DNA from: CAZNNH01 sp964574335
GTDB lineage: Bacteria > Acidobacteriota > Vicinamibacteria > Fen-336
DNA length: 36,289 bases
Reading direction: 5' to 3'
Assembly (NCBI GenBank): GCA_964574335.1
Contig: CAZNNH010000049.1
Coordinates: 1-36,289, forward strand
Part shown: one piece after another, positions 1 to 6,889 of the stretch
Position numbering within the stretch: position 1 is the first letter of the stretch
Layout: the number at the start of each line of letters is the position of its first letter
The notes under the pieces: generated by a model
What the model saw: only the letters and a program-made list of their open reading frames with translations
Databases searched by the model: none
What the model was told of the DNA's origin: nothing
Translations under genes and position numbers: made by a program

Positions 1-34
1 GCGGGAGCCCCCCGCTTGATAGCGGCGACCGAAT

Positions 35-865
35 TCACTTCGGGCGCCGCGTATAGACCAGGGCCTCCGCCTCGCGGTCGATGCGGTCGGCCAACCGCCG
101 ACCGAGCAGTTGCGTGATCGGCCCCGGTCGCCCACCGGCGATCGTCACCTGGTCGACCTGCCGCACCGGCAGGACCCCGCGAGAGGAGCTGGTCAGGAAG
201 CCCTCGTCCACGCCTGCGAGCTCGGAGAGCCGGACCGCCCGGAGCACGATCGGCACCACGCCCTGCGCCACCTCCAGCAGCAACCCCCGGGTGATGCCCG
301 GGAGCACGTGCTCGTCGTCGGTGAACAGCGTCCCTCCCCGAACCGCGAAGAAGTTGGAGCTGAGCCCCTCGAGGAGCGCCCCGTCCTCGCCCAGCATCAG
401 GCCCTCCTCGGTACCCGGGGGCAGGTGGCGCCGCGCCTGGGCAGCGAGGGGGATGAAGCGCGTGTCCTTCGGGTGCGGCTGCCTTCGGCGCAGGGCCACC
501 GTGACACAACGGACGCCGCTCCGGTAGAGCTCGGCAGGCCGCTCTTCGAACGGCTCCACCGAGACGAGCAGGCGGGGCGGGGCGAAGGTGACCCGAAGGC
601 GCGACTCGCCGTCAGAGCGGCCGGCGAGCGCCGCCGACAGGCCTCGACGCAGGCCCTCTTCCGGCACGGTGCCTGGCCGTCCGAGGCCGGCCGCCGAGAC
701 GTTGAGCCGGCGCACGTGCTCGCCGAGCCGGAGCAGGCGACCGCCCCCGTAGGTGCGCAACGTCGTGTAGGCGCCATCCGGAAACCCGGCCGAGGCCTCC
801 TGCAGTGAGCCGGCCCTTCCCAGGCTCAGGACTCGATCCCCTTCGACGGCAAAGCTCTCGACCAT
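35..865 (-). CDS. Class IV PLP-dependent aminotransferase (BCAT / aminodeoxychorismate lyase-like)
   Basis: A 276-residue fold-type IV PLP enzyme; the family includes branched-chain aminotransferases, 4-amino-4-deoxychorismate lyases and D-amino-acid aminotransferases. Seen: the N-terminal DGAYTTLR segment (about 30-37), the expected PLP-binding Lys in PHPKDTRF (K133), the hallmark EGLSSNFF (E166 onward) and LPGITR (188-193). Length fits the family. I chose the ATG at 865; a TTG three codons upstream (874) is possible, and neither has a good ribosome-binding site. The gene stands alone and is divergent from dnaJ across an AT-rich spacer. Substrate cannot be assigned: the motifs do not separate BCAT from aminodeoxychorismate lyase, and no folate or branched-chain genes adjoin. 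Confidence 0.88.
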   Translation of the reverse strand: MVESFAVEGDRVLSLGRAGSLQEASAGFPDGAYTTLRTYGGGRLLRLGEHVRRLNVSAAGLGRPGTVPEEGLRRGLSAALAGRSDGESRLRVTFAPPRLLVSVEPFEERPAELYRSGVRCVTVALRRRQPHPKDTRFIPLAAQARRHLPPGTEEGLMLGEDGALLEGLSSNFFAVRGGTLFTDDEHVLPGITRGLLLEVAQGVVPIVLRAVRLSELAGVDEGFLTSSSRGVLPVRQVDQVTIAGGRPGPITQLLGRRLADRIDREAEALVYTRRPK

Positions 866-967
866 CGGTGGCAACCATGTTACCGAGGCCGGCCGGTGGC
901 CGCCAGCCGGCCGACTTTATCCTATAACTAATTGATACACTTAACCTTGTGCCCAGAGGCCAGAAGA

Positions 968-997
968 GTTGACAATCCTCGACTCAATTTCATAGCG
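968..997 (+). promoter_or_regulatory. Putative dnaJ promoter overlapped by a HAIR-like inverted repeat (HspR operator candidate)
   Basis: A perfect TTGACA (969-974) lies 38 bp before the dnaJ ATG; the best-placed -10 (around 991-997) is weak. The same bases form TTGA-N11-TCAA (969-972 and 984-987). Written as the HspR operator HAIR (CTTGAGT-N7-ACTCAAG), the site at 968-988 matches 10 of 14 arm positions: 4/7 on the left and 6/7 on the right. The HspR homologue is the second gene of this cluster, so feedback repression is a natural reading. A second dyad, CATAGC (991-996) with GCTATG (1009-1014), reaches into the start codon. Promoter and operator roles are inferred. Confidence 0.5.
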
Positions 998-1011
998 TAG
1001 ACTATGGAGCT

Positions 1012-2118
1012 ATGGATCTCTACGTGGTCCTCGGTGTCACGCGCGGCGCCAGTGCCGCCGAGATCCGTCGCGCCTACCAGAAGCAGGCGCGCCTGCTGCA
1101 TCCCGACCTCAACCCTGGGGATCTGCTGGCGGCCGAGCGGTTCCAGTCGGTGGCCCGCGCCTACGAGGTGCTGAAGGACGCACCGCGTCGCGCCGCCTAC
1201 GATCGAGGCGAGATCGAGACCCCTCCCGCCACCAAGGCGCCGGCTGTGGGCTTCGAGGGTTTCGACTTCTCGGCCGACGAGACCCAGTCGGGTGTCGGCT
1301 TCCGCGAGATCTTCGACGACGTTCTGGGCCCCCGCTCCTCGCCCGAGGACCGACGGCCGACGCCCGGCGAGGACCTCGAGCACGTGGCCCGGATCAGCTT
1401 CGACGAGTCCCTGTCGGGAGCCAAGCGCCGGATCCAGCTCACGCGCCTCGACCGCTGCCCGATCTGCCGGGGCTCGGGGGAGACGTCTCTCGAGCCGATT
1501 CCCTGTCCCCGCTGTCACGGCTCCGGCCAGATCCGGGCCTCCCGCGGGCACATGGTCTTCTCGCGGGGCTGCCCGACTTGCGGCTCCGAGGGGACCCTCT
1601 CCCGCCGTCCCTGTACCCGCTGCCGCGGCGAAGGCCGTCTGATGCAGAGCGAGTGGCTGGACGTGCAGATCCCGCCCGGCGTCACCACGGACTCGAAGGT
1701 TCGGGTGCCGGAGTGCGGCAACGCAGGACGCTTCGGGGGCAAGCCCGGCGACCTGGTGCTGACCGTCGAGGCGGAGCCCCACCCGTTCTACCGCCGCGAG
1801 GGTGACGAGCTCCATTGCGTGGTCCCGGTGACCATCTTCGAGGCGGCCCTGGGGGGCCACATCGAGGTCGAGACGCCGGACGGCCCGGTGACGATCGAGA
1901 TCCCGGCGGGCACTCAGAGTGGCCAGCGGTTCCGCCTCCGCAAGCGGGGCGCCCCCCGGTTGGGGGGGAAGGGGCGTGGCGACCTGTTCGTGGAGGCCCG
2001 GATCTGGGTGCCCGCGGTCACCGAGGAGCAGGACCGGGAGCTGATGCGTGAGCTGGCCCGTCGGATCCCGCATGATCCGCGCCGGGCCCGCGGCGGCGGC
2101 GAAGGCCGAGAGGGGTGA
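1012..2118 (+). CDS. dnaJ: DnaJ-type co-chaperone with four zinc-finger repeats
   Basis: A 368-residue Hsp40 that would stimulate the DnaK ATPase and deliver unfolded clients in the cytoplasm. The J domain is at 1-65, with the HPD loop at H30-P31-D32. Four cysteine modules follow: CPICRGSG, CPRCHGSG, CPTCGSEG and CTRCRGEG (about residues 147-210). The third departs from CxxCxGxG. The substrate-binding DnaJ_C domain follows, with GDLVLTVEAEPHPFYRREGD. The linker after the J domain is short and poor in glycine compared with classical G/F regions. It is first in a cluster with hspR, whose ATG is 3 bp after this stop. No dnaK or grpE lies in the window. The start has only a tight GGAG, 2 bp upstream. 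Confidence 0.93.
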   Translation: MDLYVVLGVTRGASAAEIRRAYQKQARLLHPDLNPGDLLAAERFQSVARAYEVLKDAPRRAAYDRGEIETPPATKAPAVGFEGFDFSADETQSGVGFREIFDDVLGPRSSPEDRRPTPGEDLEHVARISFDESLSGAKRRIQLTRLDRCPICRGSGETSLEPIPCPRCHGSGQIRASRGHMVFSRGCPTCGSEGTLSRRPCTRCRGEGRLMQSEWLDVQIPPGVTTDSKVRVPECGNAGRFGGKPGDLVLTVEAEPHPFYRREGDELHCVVPVTIFEAALGGHIEVETPDGPVTIEIPAGTQSGQRFRLRKRGAPRLGGKGRGDLFVEARIWVPAVTEEQDRELMRELARRIPHDPRRARGGGEGREG

Positions 2119-2120
2119 GC

Positions 2121-2579
2121 ATGGCACGGGGTCGGCGTCCACGCGGGAGCTCCACCGAGGGCGAAGGCGAGCCGGGAAAGCCGTCCGGTGGGCGGCACTT
2201 CATGATCAGCGTGGTCGCCAAGAGCTACAACATCCACCCCCAGACCCTGCGCCTCTACGAGCGCGAGGGCCTGCTCCGGCCGTCCCGGACCGAGGGCAAC
2301 ACCCGCCTCTACTCCGAGGAGGACCTCCACCAGCTCGAGGTGATCCTGAACCTCACCCGCGACCTCGGGGTCAACCTGGCCGGGGTCGAGATCATCCTCA
2401 ACATGCGCCGCAAGATGGAGCGGATGCAGCACGAGATGAACCAGTTCCTCGCCTACGTCAAGGAGGAGCTGATGCGCTCCAACCAGGAAGGTTGGCAGGA
2501 GCGGTTCCAGCAGGCGCTGGTGAAGCTGCCGCCCACCCACATCGTGCGGGCCACGGCCGGGGAGCAGGAGCCGGTATAA
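2121..2579 (+). CDS. hspR: HspR-like MerR-family heat-shock repressor
   Basis: A 152-residue regulator. The winged-helix core begins near residue 28 (ISVVAKSYNIHPQTLRLYER), followed by the arginine-rich wing PSRTEGNTRLYSEEDL and LGVNLAGVEIIL. This HPQTLR...NLAGVE pattern is characteristic of HspR, which represses chaperone genes through HAIR operators with DnaK as co-repressor. The C-terminal part is a helix rich in Met, Glu and Lys (RRKMERMQHEMNQF), a likely dimerisation coil. The ATG at 2121 is chosen because AGGGG (2111-2115) is well spaced; a GTG at 2115 overlaps the dnaJ stop, and an ATG at 2202 would begin right at the DNA-binding domain. The first 27 residues are charged and probably disordered. 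The dnaJ-hspR pairing matches known heat-shock operons. Confidence 0.88.
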   Translation: MARGRRPRGSSTEGEGEPGKPSGGRHFMISVVAKSYNIHPQTLRLYEREGLLRPSRTEGNTRLYSEEDLHQLEVILNLTRDLGVNLAGVEIILNMRRKMERMQHEMNQFLAYVKEELMRSNQEGWQERFQQALVKLPPTHIVRATAGEQEPV

Positions 2580-2592
2580 TCGTCTCTTCCCG

Positions 2593-3489
2593 ATGCCCCC
2601 CCGCAAGACCGTCACGAAGCGCCGAAGGGTGTCGCGGTCCCGAGCGGAGACGGGCGGCGAGGCCACCACCGACACCCTCAATGCCTACATCCGGGAGATC
2701 GCCCGCTACGAGCCGTTGCCGCTCGAGGAGGAGCAGGCGCTGGGGAGGCGGATCCGCCAGGGTGACCAGGAGGCCCTGCAGCGGCTGGTGGAGGCCAACC
2801 TGCGCTTCGTGGTCTCCTACTCCAAGCGTTATCGCGGGCTCGGGCTGTCGTTTCTGGACCTGATCCACGAGGGGAACCTGGGCCTGATGGAGGCGGCCAA
2901 GCGCTTCGACCCCGACCGCAACGTCAAGTTCATCTCCTACGCGGTCTGGTGGATCCGCCAGGCCATCTTCCACGCCCTGTCGGAGCACTCGCGGGTGTTC
3001 CGGCTCCCCCAGAAGATGTCGTCCCAGGTCTCCCGGATCGGTAACGCCCGCGAGCAGCTCGCCGCCGAGCTGTCGCGCGCCCCCACCACCGCCGAGGTGG
3101 CCAAGAAGACCGACCTCTCCGAGCAGGAGGTGGAGGCGCTGCTGCTGATCTCCGGCGAGGACCTGTCGCTCTCCTCGACCGTCGGTGAGGATGGGGGCAT
3201 GGAGCTCGGCGACACCCTGGAGCAGGAGACCATCCCGTCGGTCGAGCTGGAGCTGATCCGCTCCTCCTTCGCCGAGAAGACCCGGGAGATGGTCTCCGAG
3301 CTCGACGACAAGGAGCGAGCGGTGATCGAGATGCGCTTCGGGCTGGACGGCGAGGATCCGCGTACGCTGCAGGAGATCGGCGAGACGTTGCGCCTCTCCC
3401 GGGAGCGGATCCGCCAGATCGAGAGCAAGGCCAAGGAGAAGCTCCGGCGCAGCCAGGCCGCCCAGGGCCTACGGGGATACCTCAATTGA
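2593..3489 (+). CDS. RNA polymerase sigma factor, sigma-70 family (RpoD-like, lacking region 1.1)
   Basis: A 298-residue group 2-like sigma factor that would direct RNA polymerase to an alternative promoter set. Seen in order: region 1.2 (AYIREIARYEPLPLEEEQAL, from about 26), region 2 with EANLRFVV, DLIHEGNLGLMEA and the region 2.4 segment FISYAVWWIRQAI, region 3 (RLPQKMSSQVSRIG and TTAEVAKKTDLSEQEVEAL), and region 4.2 with the helix-turn-helix LQEIGETLRLSRERIRQIE. It lacks the region 1.1 and non-conserved region of a housekeeping sigma. It starts 13 bp after hspR with no visible ribosome-binding site, and its stop overlaps the next gene. Its place behind dnaJ and hspR suggests a stress role, but RpoH identity cannot be claimed from sequence alone. 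Confidence 0.92.
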   Translation: MPPRKTVTKRRRVSRSRAETGGEATTDTLNAYIREIARYEPLPLEEEQALGRRIRQGDQEALQRLVEANLRFVVSYSKRYRGLGLSFLDLIHEGNLGLMEAAKRFDPDRNVKFISYAVWWIRQAIFHALSEHSRVFRLPQKMSSQVSRIGNAREQLAAELSRAPTTAEVAKKTDLSEQEVEALLLISGEDLSLSSTVGEDGGMELGDTLEQETIPSVELELIRSSFAEKTREMVSELDDKERAVIEMRFGLDGEDPRTLQEIGETLRLSRERIRQIESKAKEKLRRSQAAQGLRGYLN

Positions 3490-4274
3490 GCGGGACCTGC
3501 GAGCGCTGCAACGGGACCGGCTTCCGGATCGTGGACCGGGAGGGGCGCGAGTACGCCCTACCTTGCGACTGCCGGGACGCCCGATCGAAGCCCGGGTCGG
3601 AGGACGCCTTCCTCTCGAGCTGTCGCGTCCCCCCGCGCTACGAGCACTGCACCTTCGACAACTTCGACACGCTGACATCCTCCCAACGGCAGGCGCTGGA
3701 GCGCGCGAAGAGCTACTGCGCCGGCTATCCCTACCTGCGGCAGGAGGACGAGGGGCTGGGGCTGCTCTTCACCGGCAGCAACGGCGTGGGCAAGACCCAC
3801 CTGGCGGTGGCGGTGCTGCGCGAGCTGGTCACCGGCAAGGGGGCAGAGGGCCAGTTCTGGGACTTCCACGAGCTGATCCGCGAGATCAAGCGCTCGTACG
3901 ACCCCGAGACCCGCACCACCGAGGTGCAGGTCCTCGATCCGGTGGTGGAGGCCGACGTCCTGGTGCTCGACGACCTCGGGGCCTGGAAGATGACCGACTG
4001 GATGAACGACACCCTCTTCTACATCCTGAACTGCCGCTACATCGCCAAGCGCACCACCATCATCACCACCAACTACGAGGACGTCGATCGCGAGGCGGCG
4101 ATGGCCGCCGATCCGCTGGTGCGCAAGGAGTACCTGGTGGAGCGGATCGGCCTCCGCCTGCGCTCCCGGCTCCTGGAGATGTGCGTGGTGGTCCCGATCT
4201 CGGGAAGCGACCGGCGCTCCCAGCGCCAGGAGCTGAACCGCCTGATCGCCCGCGGCGGCTCGGTCGGGCCGTGA
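3486..4274 (+). CDS. DnaC/IstB-like AAA+ ATPase with N-terminal Cys motif
   Basis: A 262-residue P-loop ATPase of the DnaC/DnaI helicase-loader and IstB group. Walker A is GSNGVGKT (97-104), Walker B is VLVLDDLG (158-165), and sensor-1-like TTIITTNYED follows. The C-terminal LVERIGLRLRSRLLEM carries the arginine-rich segment typical of loaders. The N-terminus has CERCNGTGF and a later CDC (C5, C8, C27, C29), a probable zinc site like those in DnaI-type loaders. It starts at a TTG (3486) that overlaps the sigma-factor stop, so translation is probably coupled. No transposase is adjacent, which favours a host loader over an IstB transposition helper. Action on DnaB is inferred. Confidence 0.82.
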   Translation: MSGTCERCNGTGFRIVDREGREYALPCDCRDARSKPGSEDAFLSSCRVPPRYEHCTFDNFDTLTSSQRQALERAKSYCAGYPYLRQEDEGLGLLFTGSNGVGKTHLAVAVLRELVTGKGAEGQFWDFHELIREIKRSYDPETRTTEVQVLDPVVEADVLVLDDLGAWKMTDWMNDTLFYILNCRYIAKRTTIITTNYEDVDREAAMAADPLVRKEYLVERIGLRLRSRLLEMCVVVPISGSDRRSQRQELNRLIARGGSVGP

Positions 4275-4861
4275 GGGGCGCCACCGCTGCGCTGGCCTTG
4301 GCGTTGGCGCTGGCCCAGGCGGCAACGCCGGCGGCGGCCGCCCAGCTCCGGCTCACCTATCCCGCCCTCGAGCGGCTCCTGGTCCTTCAGGTCCTCACGG
4401 ACGGTGGGCGCCTGTACCTCGAGGGAGGCCCGGGCGAGGAGTGTCGCTACGCGTTCATCCAGGAGCCCCACGTCTCCGCGTTCGGGAGCCGGCTCAGGAT
4501 CGAGCTCCTCTTCAGCGGACGCGCCGGCGCCTCGGTGGCGGGGCGGTGCGTCGGACCCGGCGACACGCTGCGGCTCGACATCCAGGGGGTGCCCGTCTAC
4601 GCGGACGGTGTCCTGCGCCTGGACGGGCTCCATGTCGAGGCGCCGGAGAGCGCCTACTTCAAGCTGGTCTCCGGCCTGGTGAGCCGGTGGTTGCAGGAGC
4701 GTCTCCGCTACCCGCTGCGCGCCGCGGTGGAAGAGACGCTCAGGGGGCTGTCGTCCCTGGGCGCCGTGCGGCTCCAGCTTGGCGACCTGCGGGTCGGCTC
4801 GGTCGTGGTCGGCCCGGACGGGCTGCTCCTCGACGTCGACTTCGACGTGGCCGCCGATTGA
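4271..4861 (+). CDS. Exported protein of unknown function
   Basis: A 196-residue protein that starts at a GTG overlapping the previous stop. Residues 1-23 (RGATAALALALALAQ, then ATPAAAAQ) form a clear Sec signal peptide with an Ala-rich cleavage region. The mature part has two Cys residues (EECRYAF and AGRCVGPG), which could form a disulfide, and alternates beta-like hydrophobic segments with an amphipathic stretch (KLVSGLVSRWLQERLRYPL). The end, RLQLGDLRVGSVVVGPDGLL, resembles lipid-binding beta-sandwich proteins only in general texture, so I do not assign a family. Its position between the ATPase and hemW suggests cotranscription rather than shared function. Confidence 0.7.
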   Translation: MRGATAALALALALAQAATPAAAAQLRLTYPALERLLVLQVLTDGGRLYLEGGPGEECRYAFIQEPHVSAFGSRLRIELLFSGRAGASVAGRCVGPGDTLRLDIQGVPVYADGVLRLDGLHVEAPESAYFKLVSGLVSRWLQERLRYPLRAAVEETLRGLSSLGAVRLQLGDLRVGSVVVGPDGLLLDVDFDVAAD

Positions 4862-4883
4862 TGGGCGCGCGGCGGCCCGGTCG

Positions 4884-6023
4884 GTGAGCGCCGAGCCGCT
4901 CGGCCTCTACCTGCACCTCCCCTTCTGCCGGGCGAAGTGCAGCTACTGCCACTTCGCGATCTCCCCAGGGGTCGCCTCCGCCGAACGCCAGCGTCGCTAC
5001 GTGCAGGCGCTGCTCGAAGAGATCGAGGCGGCCCCCGGGGGAGCCGCCGACACCCTGTACCTGGGCGGAGGGACGCCGTCGCTCCTGGCCATCGAGCACC
5101 TCGAGAAGCTGTGCCGGCGGCTCCGGTCGCGCCATGGGCTGCCGGACGGCGCCGAGACCACCCTCGAGGCCAACCCCCGCGACCTCGACGCCGCCTCCCT
5201 CGAGGCCCTGGTGGGGCTCGGCATCAACCGGCTGAGCCTCGGCGCGCAGTCGTTCGACCCGGCGGTCCTGCGGGAGATGGGCCGCGACCACGCCCCCGAC
5301 GACGTTTTCGGCTGCGTCGAGGCGGCACGCCGGGCCGGCTTCCGCAGCGTCTCGATCGACCTGATCCTGGGCTGGCCGGGCGAGAGTCGCGAGCGCTGGG
5401 GCGGCAGCCTGGCCGCCGTCGAGACCCTCTCCCTGGACCACGTCAGCCTCTACCTCCTCGAGGTCTCGGGCCGCAACCTGCTCTCCCATCGGGCGGACCG
5501 TGGCCGGCTGTCGCTGCCCCCCGACGACCTCGTGGTAGACCTGTACCACGAGTCCCGGGCCCAGCTCGCCGCGCTGGGGCTACAGCAGTACGAGATCTCC
5601 AACTTCGCCCGCCCCGGCCACCAGTCCTCCCACAACCTCAAGTACTGGAGAGACCAACCCTTCCTCGGCCTGGGGATGTCGGCCCACAGCTCCCTCGGGG
5701 GCGGTCGCTTCTGGAACCAAGCGAGCTTCGGCGCCTACTGCCGCGCCGTGGAGTCCGGAGGTGGGGCGGCGGCGCGGGCCGGGGGCCGGACCCTCTCCCT
5801 TCGCGACCGGTGGACCGAGGCCCTCTTCATGGCCCTGCGCCTCCGCGAGGGGGTGGACCTCGGCCGCTTCCTGCGCCTCTATCGGGTCGACCCGATGGAG
5901 ACGTTCCGAGAGGGGCTGGGCCCCTCGTTCGACGCTGGCCTGATCGAGCTGCGGGGTGACAGGCTGCGGCTCACCGACGCCGGCCTGCTGCTGGCCAACG
6001 AGGTCTTCCAGGCCTTCGTGTGA
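4884..6023 (+). CDS. hemW: HemW-like radical SAM protein (haem chaperone family)
   Basis: A 379-residue radical SAM protein. The cluster motif CRAKCSYC (C15, C19, C22) is followed by HF rather than the extra Cys of true oxygen-independent coproporphyrinogen oxidase HemN. That pattern marks HemW, which binds haem and passes it to target proteins. Other family signatures are LYLGGGTPSLL, TTLEANPRDLD, INRLSLGAQSFDP, SIDLILGWPGE and QQYEISNFARPGHQSSHN, with the C-terminal HemN_C region rich in Leu and Arg. I start at the GTG at 4884 just before SAEPLGLYLHLPF; the open frame extends upstream, but that part is the shadow of the preceding gene. The gap to that gene is 22 bp. Confidence 0.9.
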   Translation: MSAEPLGLYLHLPFCRAKCSYCHFAISPGVASAERQRRYVQALLEEIEAAPGGAADTLYLGGGTPSLLAIEHLEKLCRRLRSRHGLPDGAETTLEANPRDLDAASLEALVGLGINRLSLGAQSFDPAVLREMGRDHAPDDVFGCVEAARRAGFRSVSIDLILGWPGESRERWGGSLAAVETLSLDHVSLYLLEVSGRNLLSHRADRGRLSLPPDDLVVDLYHESRAQLAALGLQQYEISNFARPGHQSSHNLKYWRDQPFLGLGMSAHSSLGGGRFWNQASFGAYCRAVESGGGAAARAGGRTLSLRDRWTEALFMALRLREGVDLGRFLRLYRVDPMETFREGLGPSFDAGLIELRGDRLRLTDAGLLLANEVFQAFV

Positions 6024-6231
6024 GCCCGCACGCTGCCCCCCACCCGGCTCCGAAGCCCGGTCGGGACGGCGCTCCGGGGCGACCCTCCCGCCGCCGAAAC
6101 GACGTCACCCTCTATCGATGGTCCGATCTGTGGCCGCCGTGCTCGGCCCGCCGATCGCTCTTCTCGTCCCGCCACCCGTGCACTATGCTGGAGATGTGCC
6201 GACCGATCCAGGATCCAGGCCGCGGGTGGTG

Positions 6232-6417
6232 ATGGCCCGGCTCTCGAGGCGACCGGACGACGATCCCTCGTTCGACCTCGAGTTCTGGGCGGCGGTCGGG
6301 GCCGAGGGTCGGTTCGCGGCCGCCTGGGAGATGGTGTCCGAGGTCTCGGCCATGCGGGGAGGTGATGGCTGTCAATCCCGACTTCAAAGAGCTGTTCTCC
6401 GCCCTCAACGCCGCTGA
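6232..6417 (+). CDS. Small protein paired with a nucleotidyltransferase (possible antitoxin-like partner)
   Basis: A 61-residue acidic-then-basic protein: DDDPSFDLEFWAAVGAEGRF near the N-terminus, AAAWEMVSEV in the middle and SRLQRAVLRPQRR at the end. Its 3' end overlaps the next gene by 53 bp in another frame. From memory, short proteins of this type with an F-AAAWE core and a terminal LQR motif often sit directly upstream of minimal nucleotidyltransferases, so I consider it real despite its size. Starts at GTG 6196, 6226 or 6229 are in frame; the ATG is preferred. A weak TATGCT at 6184-6189 might be a -10. Function unproven. Confidence 0.6.
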   Translation: MARLSRRPDDDPSFDLEFWAAVGAEGRFAAAWEMVSEVSAMRGGDGCQSRLQRAVLRPQRR

Positions 6418-6826
6418 GGCACGCTACCTGGTGGTGGGGGCCTACGCGGTCATCCACTACACGGATCCCCGTTACACGAAGGACCTCGACATCTGGGTGG
6501 AGCCGCAGCCGGAGAATGCGGCTCGCGTCCTGAAGGCGCTTGCGGCCTTCGGCGCTCCGGTTCAGGAGCTGACCACGGCCAACCTGTGCGATCCCGAGAT
6601 GGTGTTCCAGATCGGTATCGAGCCCAATCGCGTCGACGTCTTGGTGGGCCTCACGGGCCTCGAGTTCTCCGCGGCCTGGCCCCGAGCCGAAAGCGCGACC
6701 TACGGAGGCGAGCCCATCCGCGTCCTGGCTCTCGACGACCTGCTTCTCGCCAAGCGCGCCGCCGGACGCGCCCAAGACCTGCTCGACGCGGAACGGCTGG
6801 AGCACGCCAAGAAGCGGCGTCGCTGA
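6365..6826 (+). CDS. Minimal nucleotidyltransferase (MNT / DUF6036-like fold)
   Basis: A 153-residue protein of the polymerase-beta nucleotidyltransferase superfamily. Seen: LVVGAYAVIHYTDPRYTKDL, that is a helix-capping GAY in place of the usual GG or GS (25-27), then D40-x-D42 in KDLDIWVE, and a third acidic residue in PNRVDVLVGLTG. The end, LALDDLLLAKRAAGRAQDL, followed by a Lys-Arg tail, is typical of this subgroup. Such enzymes transfer a nucleotide to protein or RNA, and several act as toxin or antitoxin components. The start has a choice of GTG 6362 or ATG 6365 behind GGGGAGG. The gene overlaps its upstream partner. Catalytic activity is plausible because all three acidic residues are present. 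Confidence 0.8.
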   Translation: MAVNPDFKELFSALNAAEARYLVVGAYAVIHYTDPRYTKDLDIWVEPQPENAARVLKALAAFGAPVQELTTANLCDPEMVFQIGIEPNRVDVLVGLTGLEFSAAWPRAESATYGGEPIRVLALDDLLLAKRAAGRAQDLLDAERLEHAKKRRR

Positions 6827-6889
6827 GCCGCCCATGCCAGGCGCCCCTGGACAGGCCCGGGACAAGCCGCCTAGCATGCACGGCCTGAA

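Noticed and set aside
928..2142. 404-codon open frame on the minus strand
   Set aside because: Antisense to dnaJ; no domain and no ribosome-binding site.
2575..2580. TATAAT overlapping the hspR stop as a promoter for the sigma factor
   Set aside because: No -35 at a useful distance in GC-rich coding DNA, and the site falls on the stop codon, so chance is likely.
3563..4270. Upstream part of the frame that contains the small exported protein
   Set aside because: This part is the shadow of the DnaC-like gene; the signal peptide begins at the GTG at 4271.
3486..4274. IstB transposition helper and thus an insertion sequence
   Set aside because: No transposase gene or terminal inverted repeats nearby, and the N-terminal Cys motif fits helicase loaders better.
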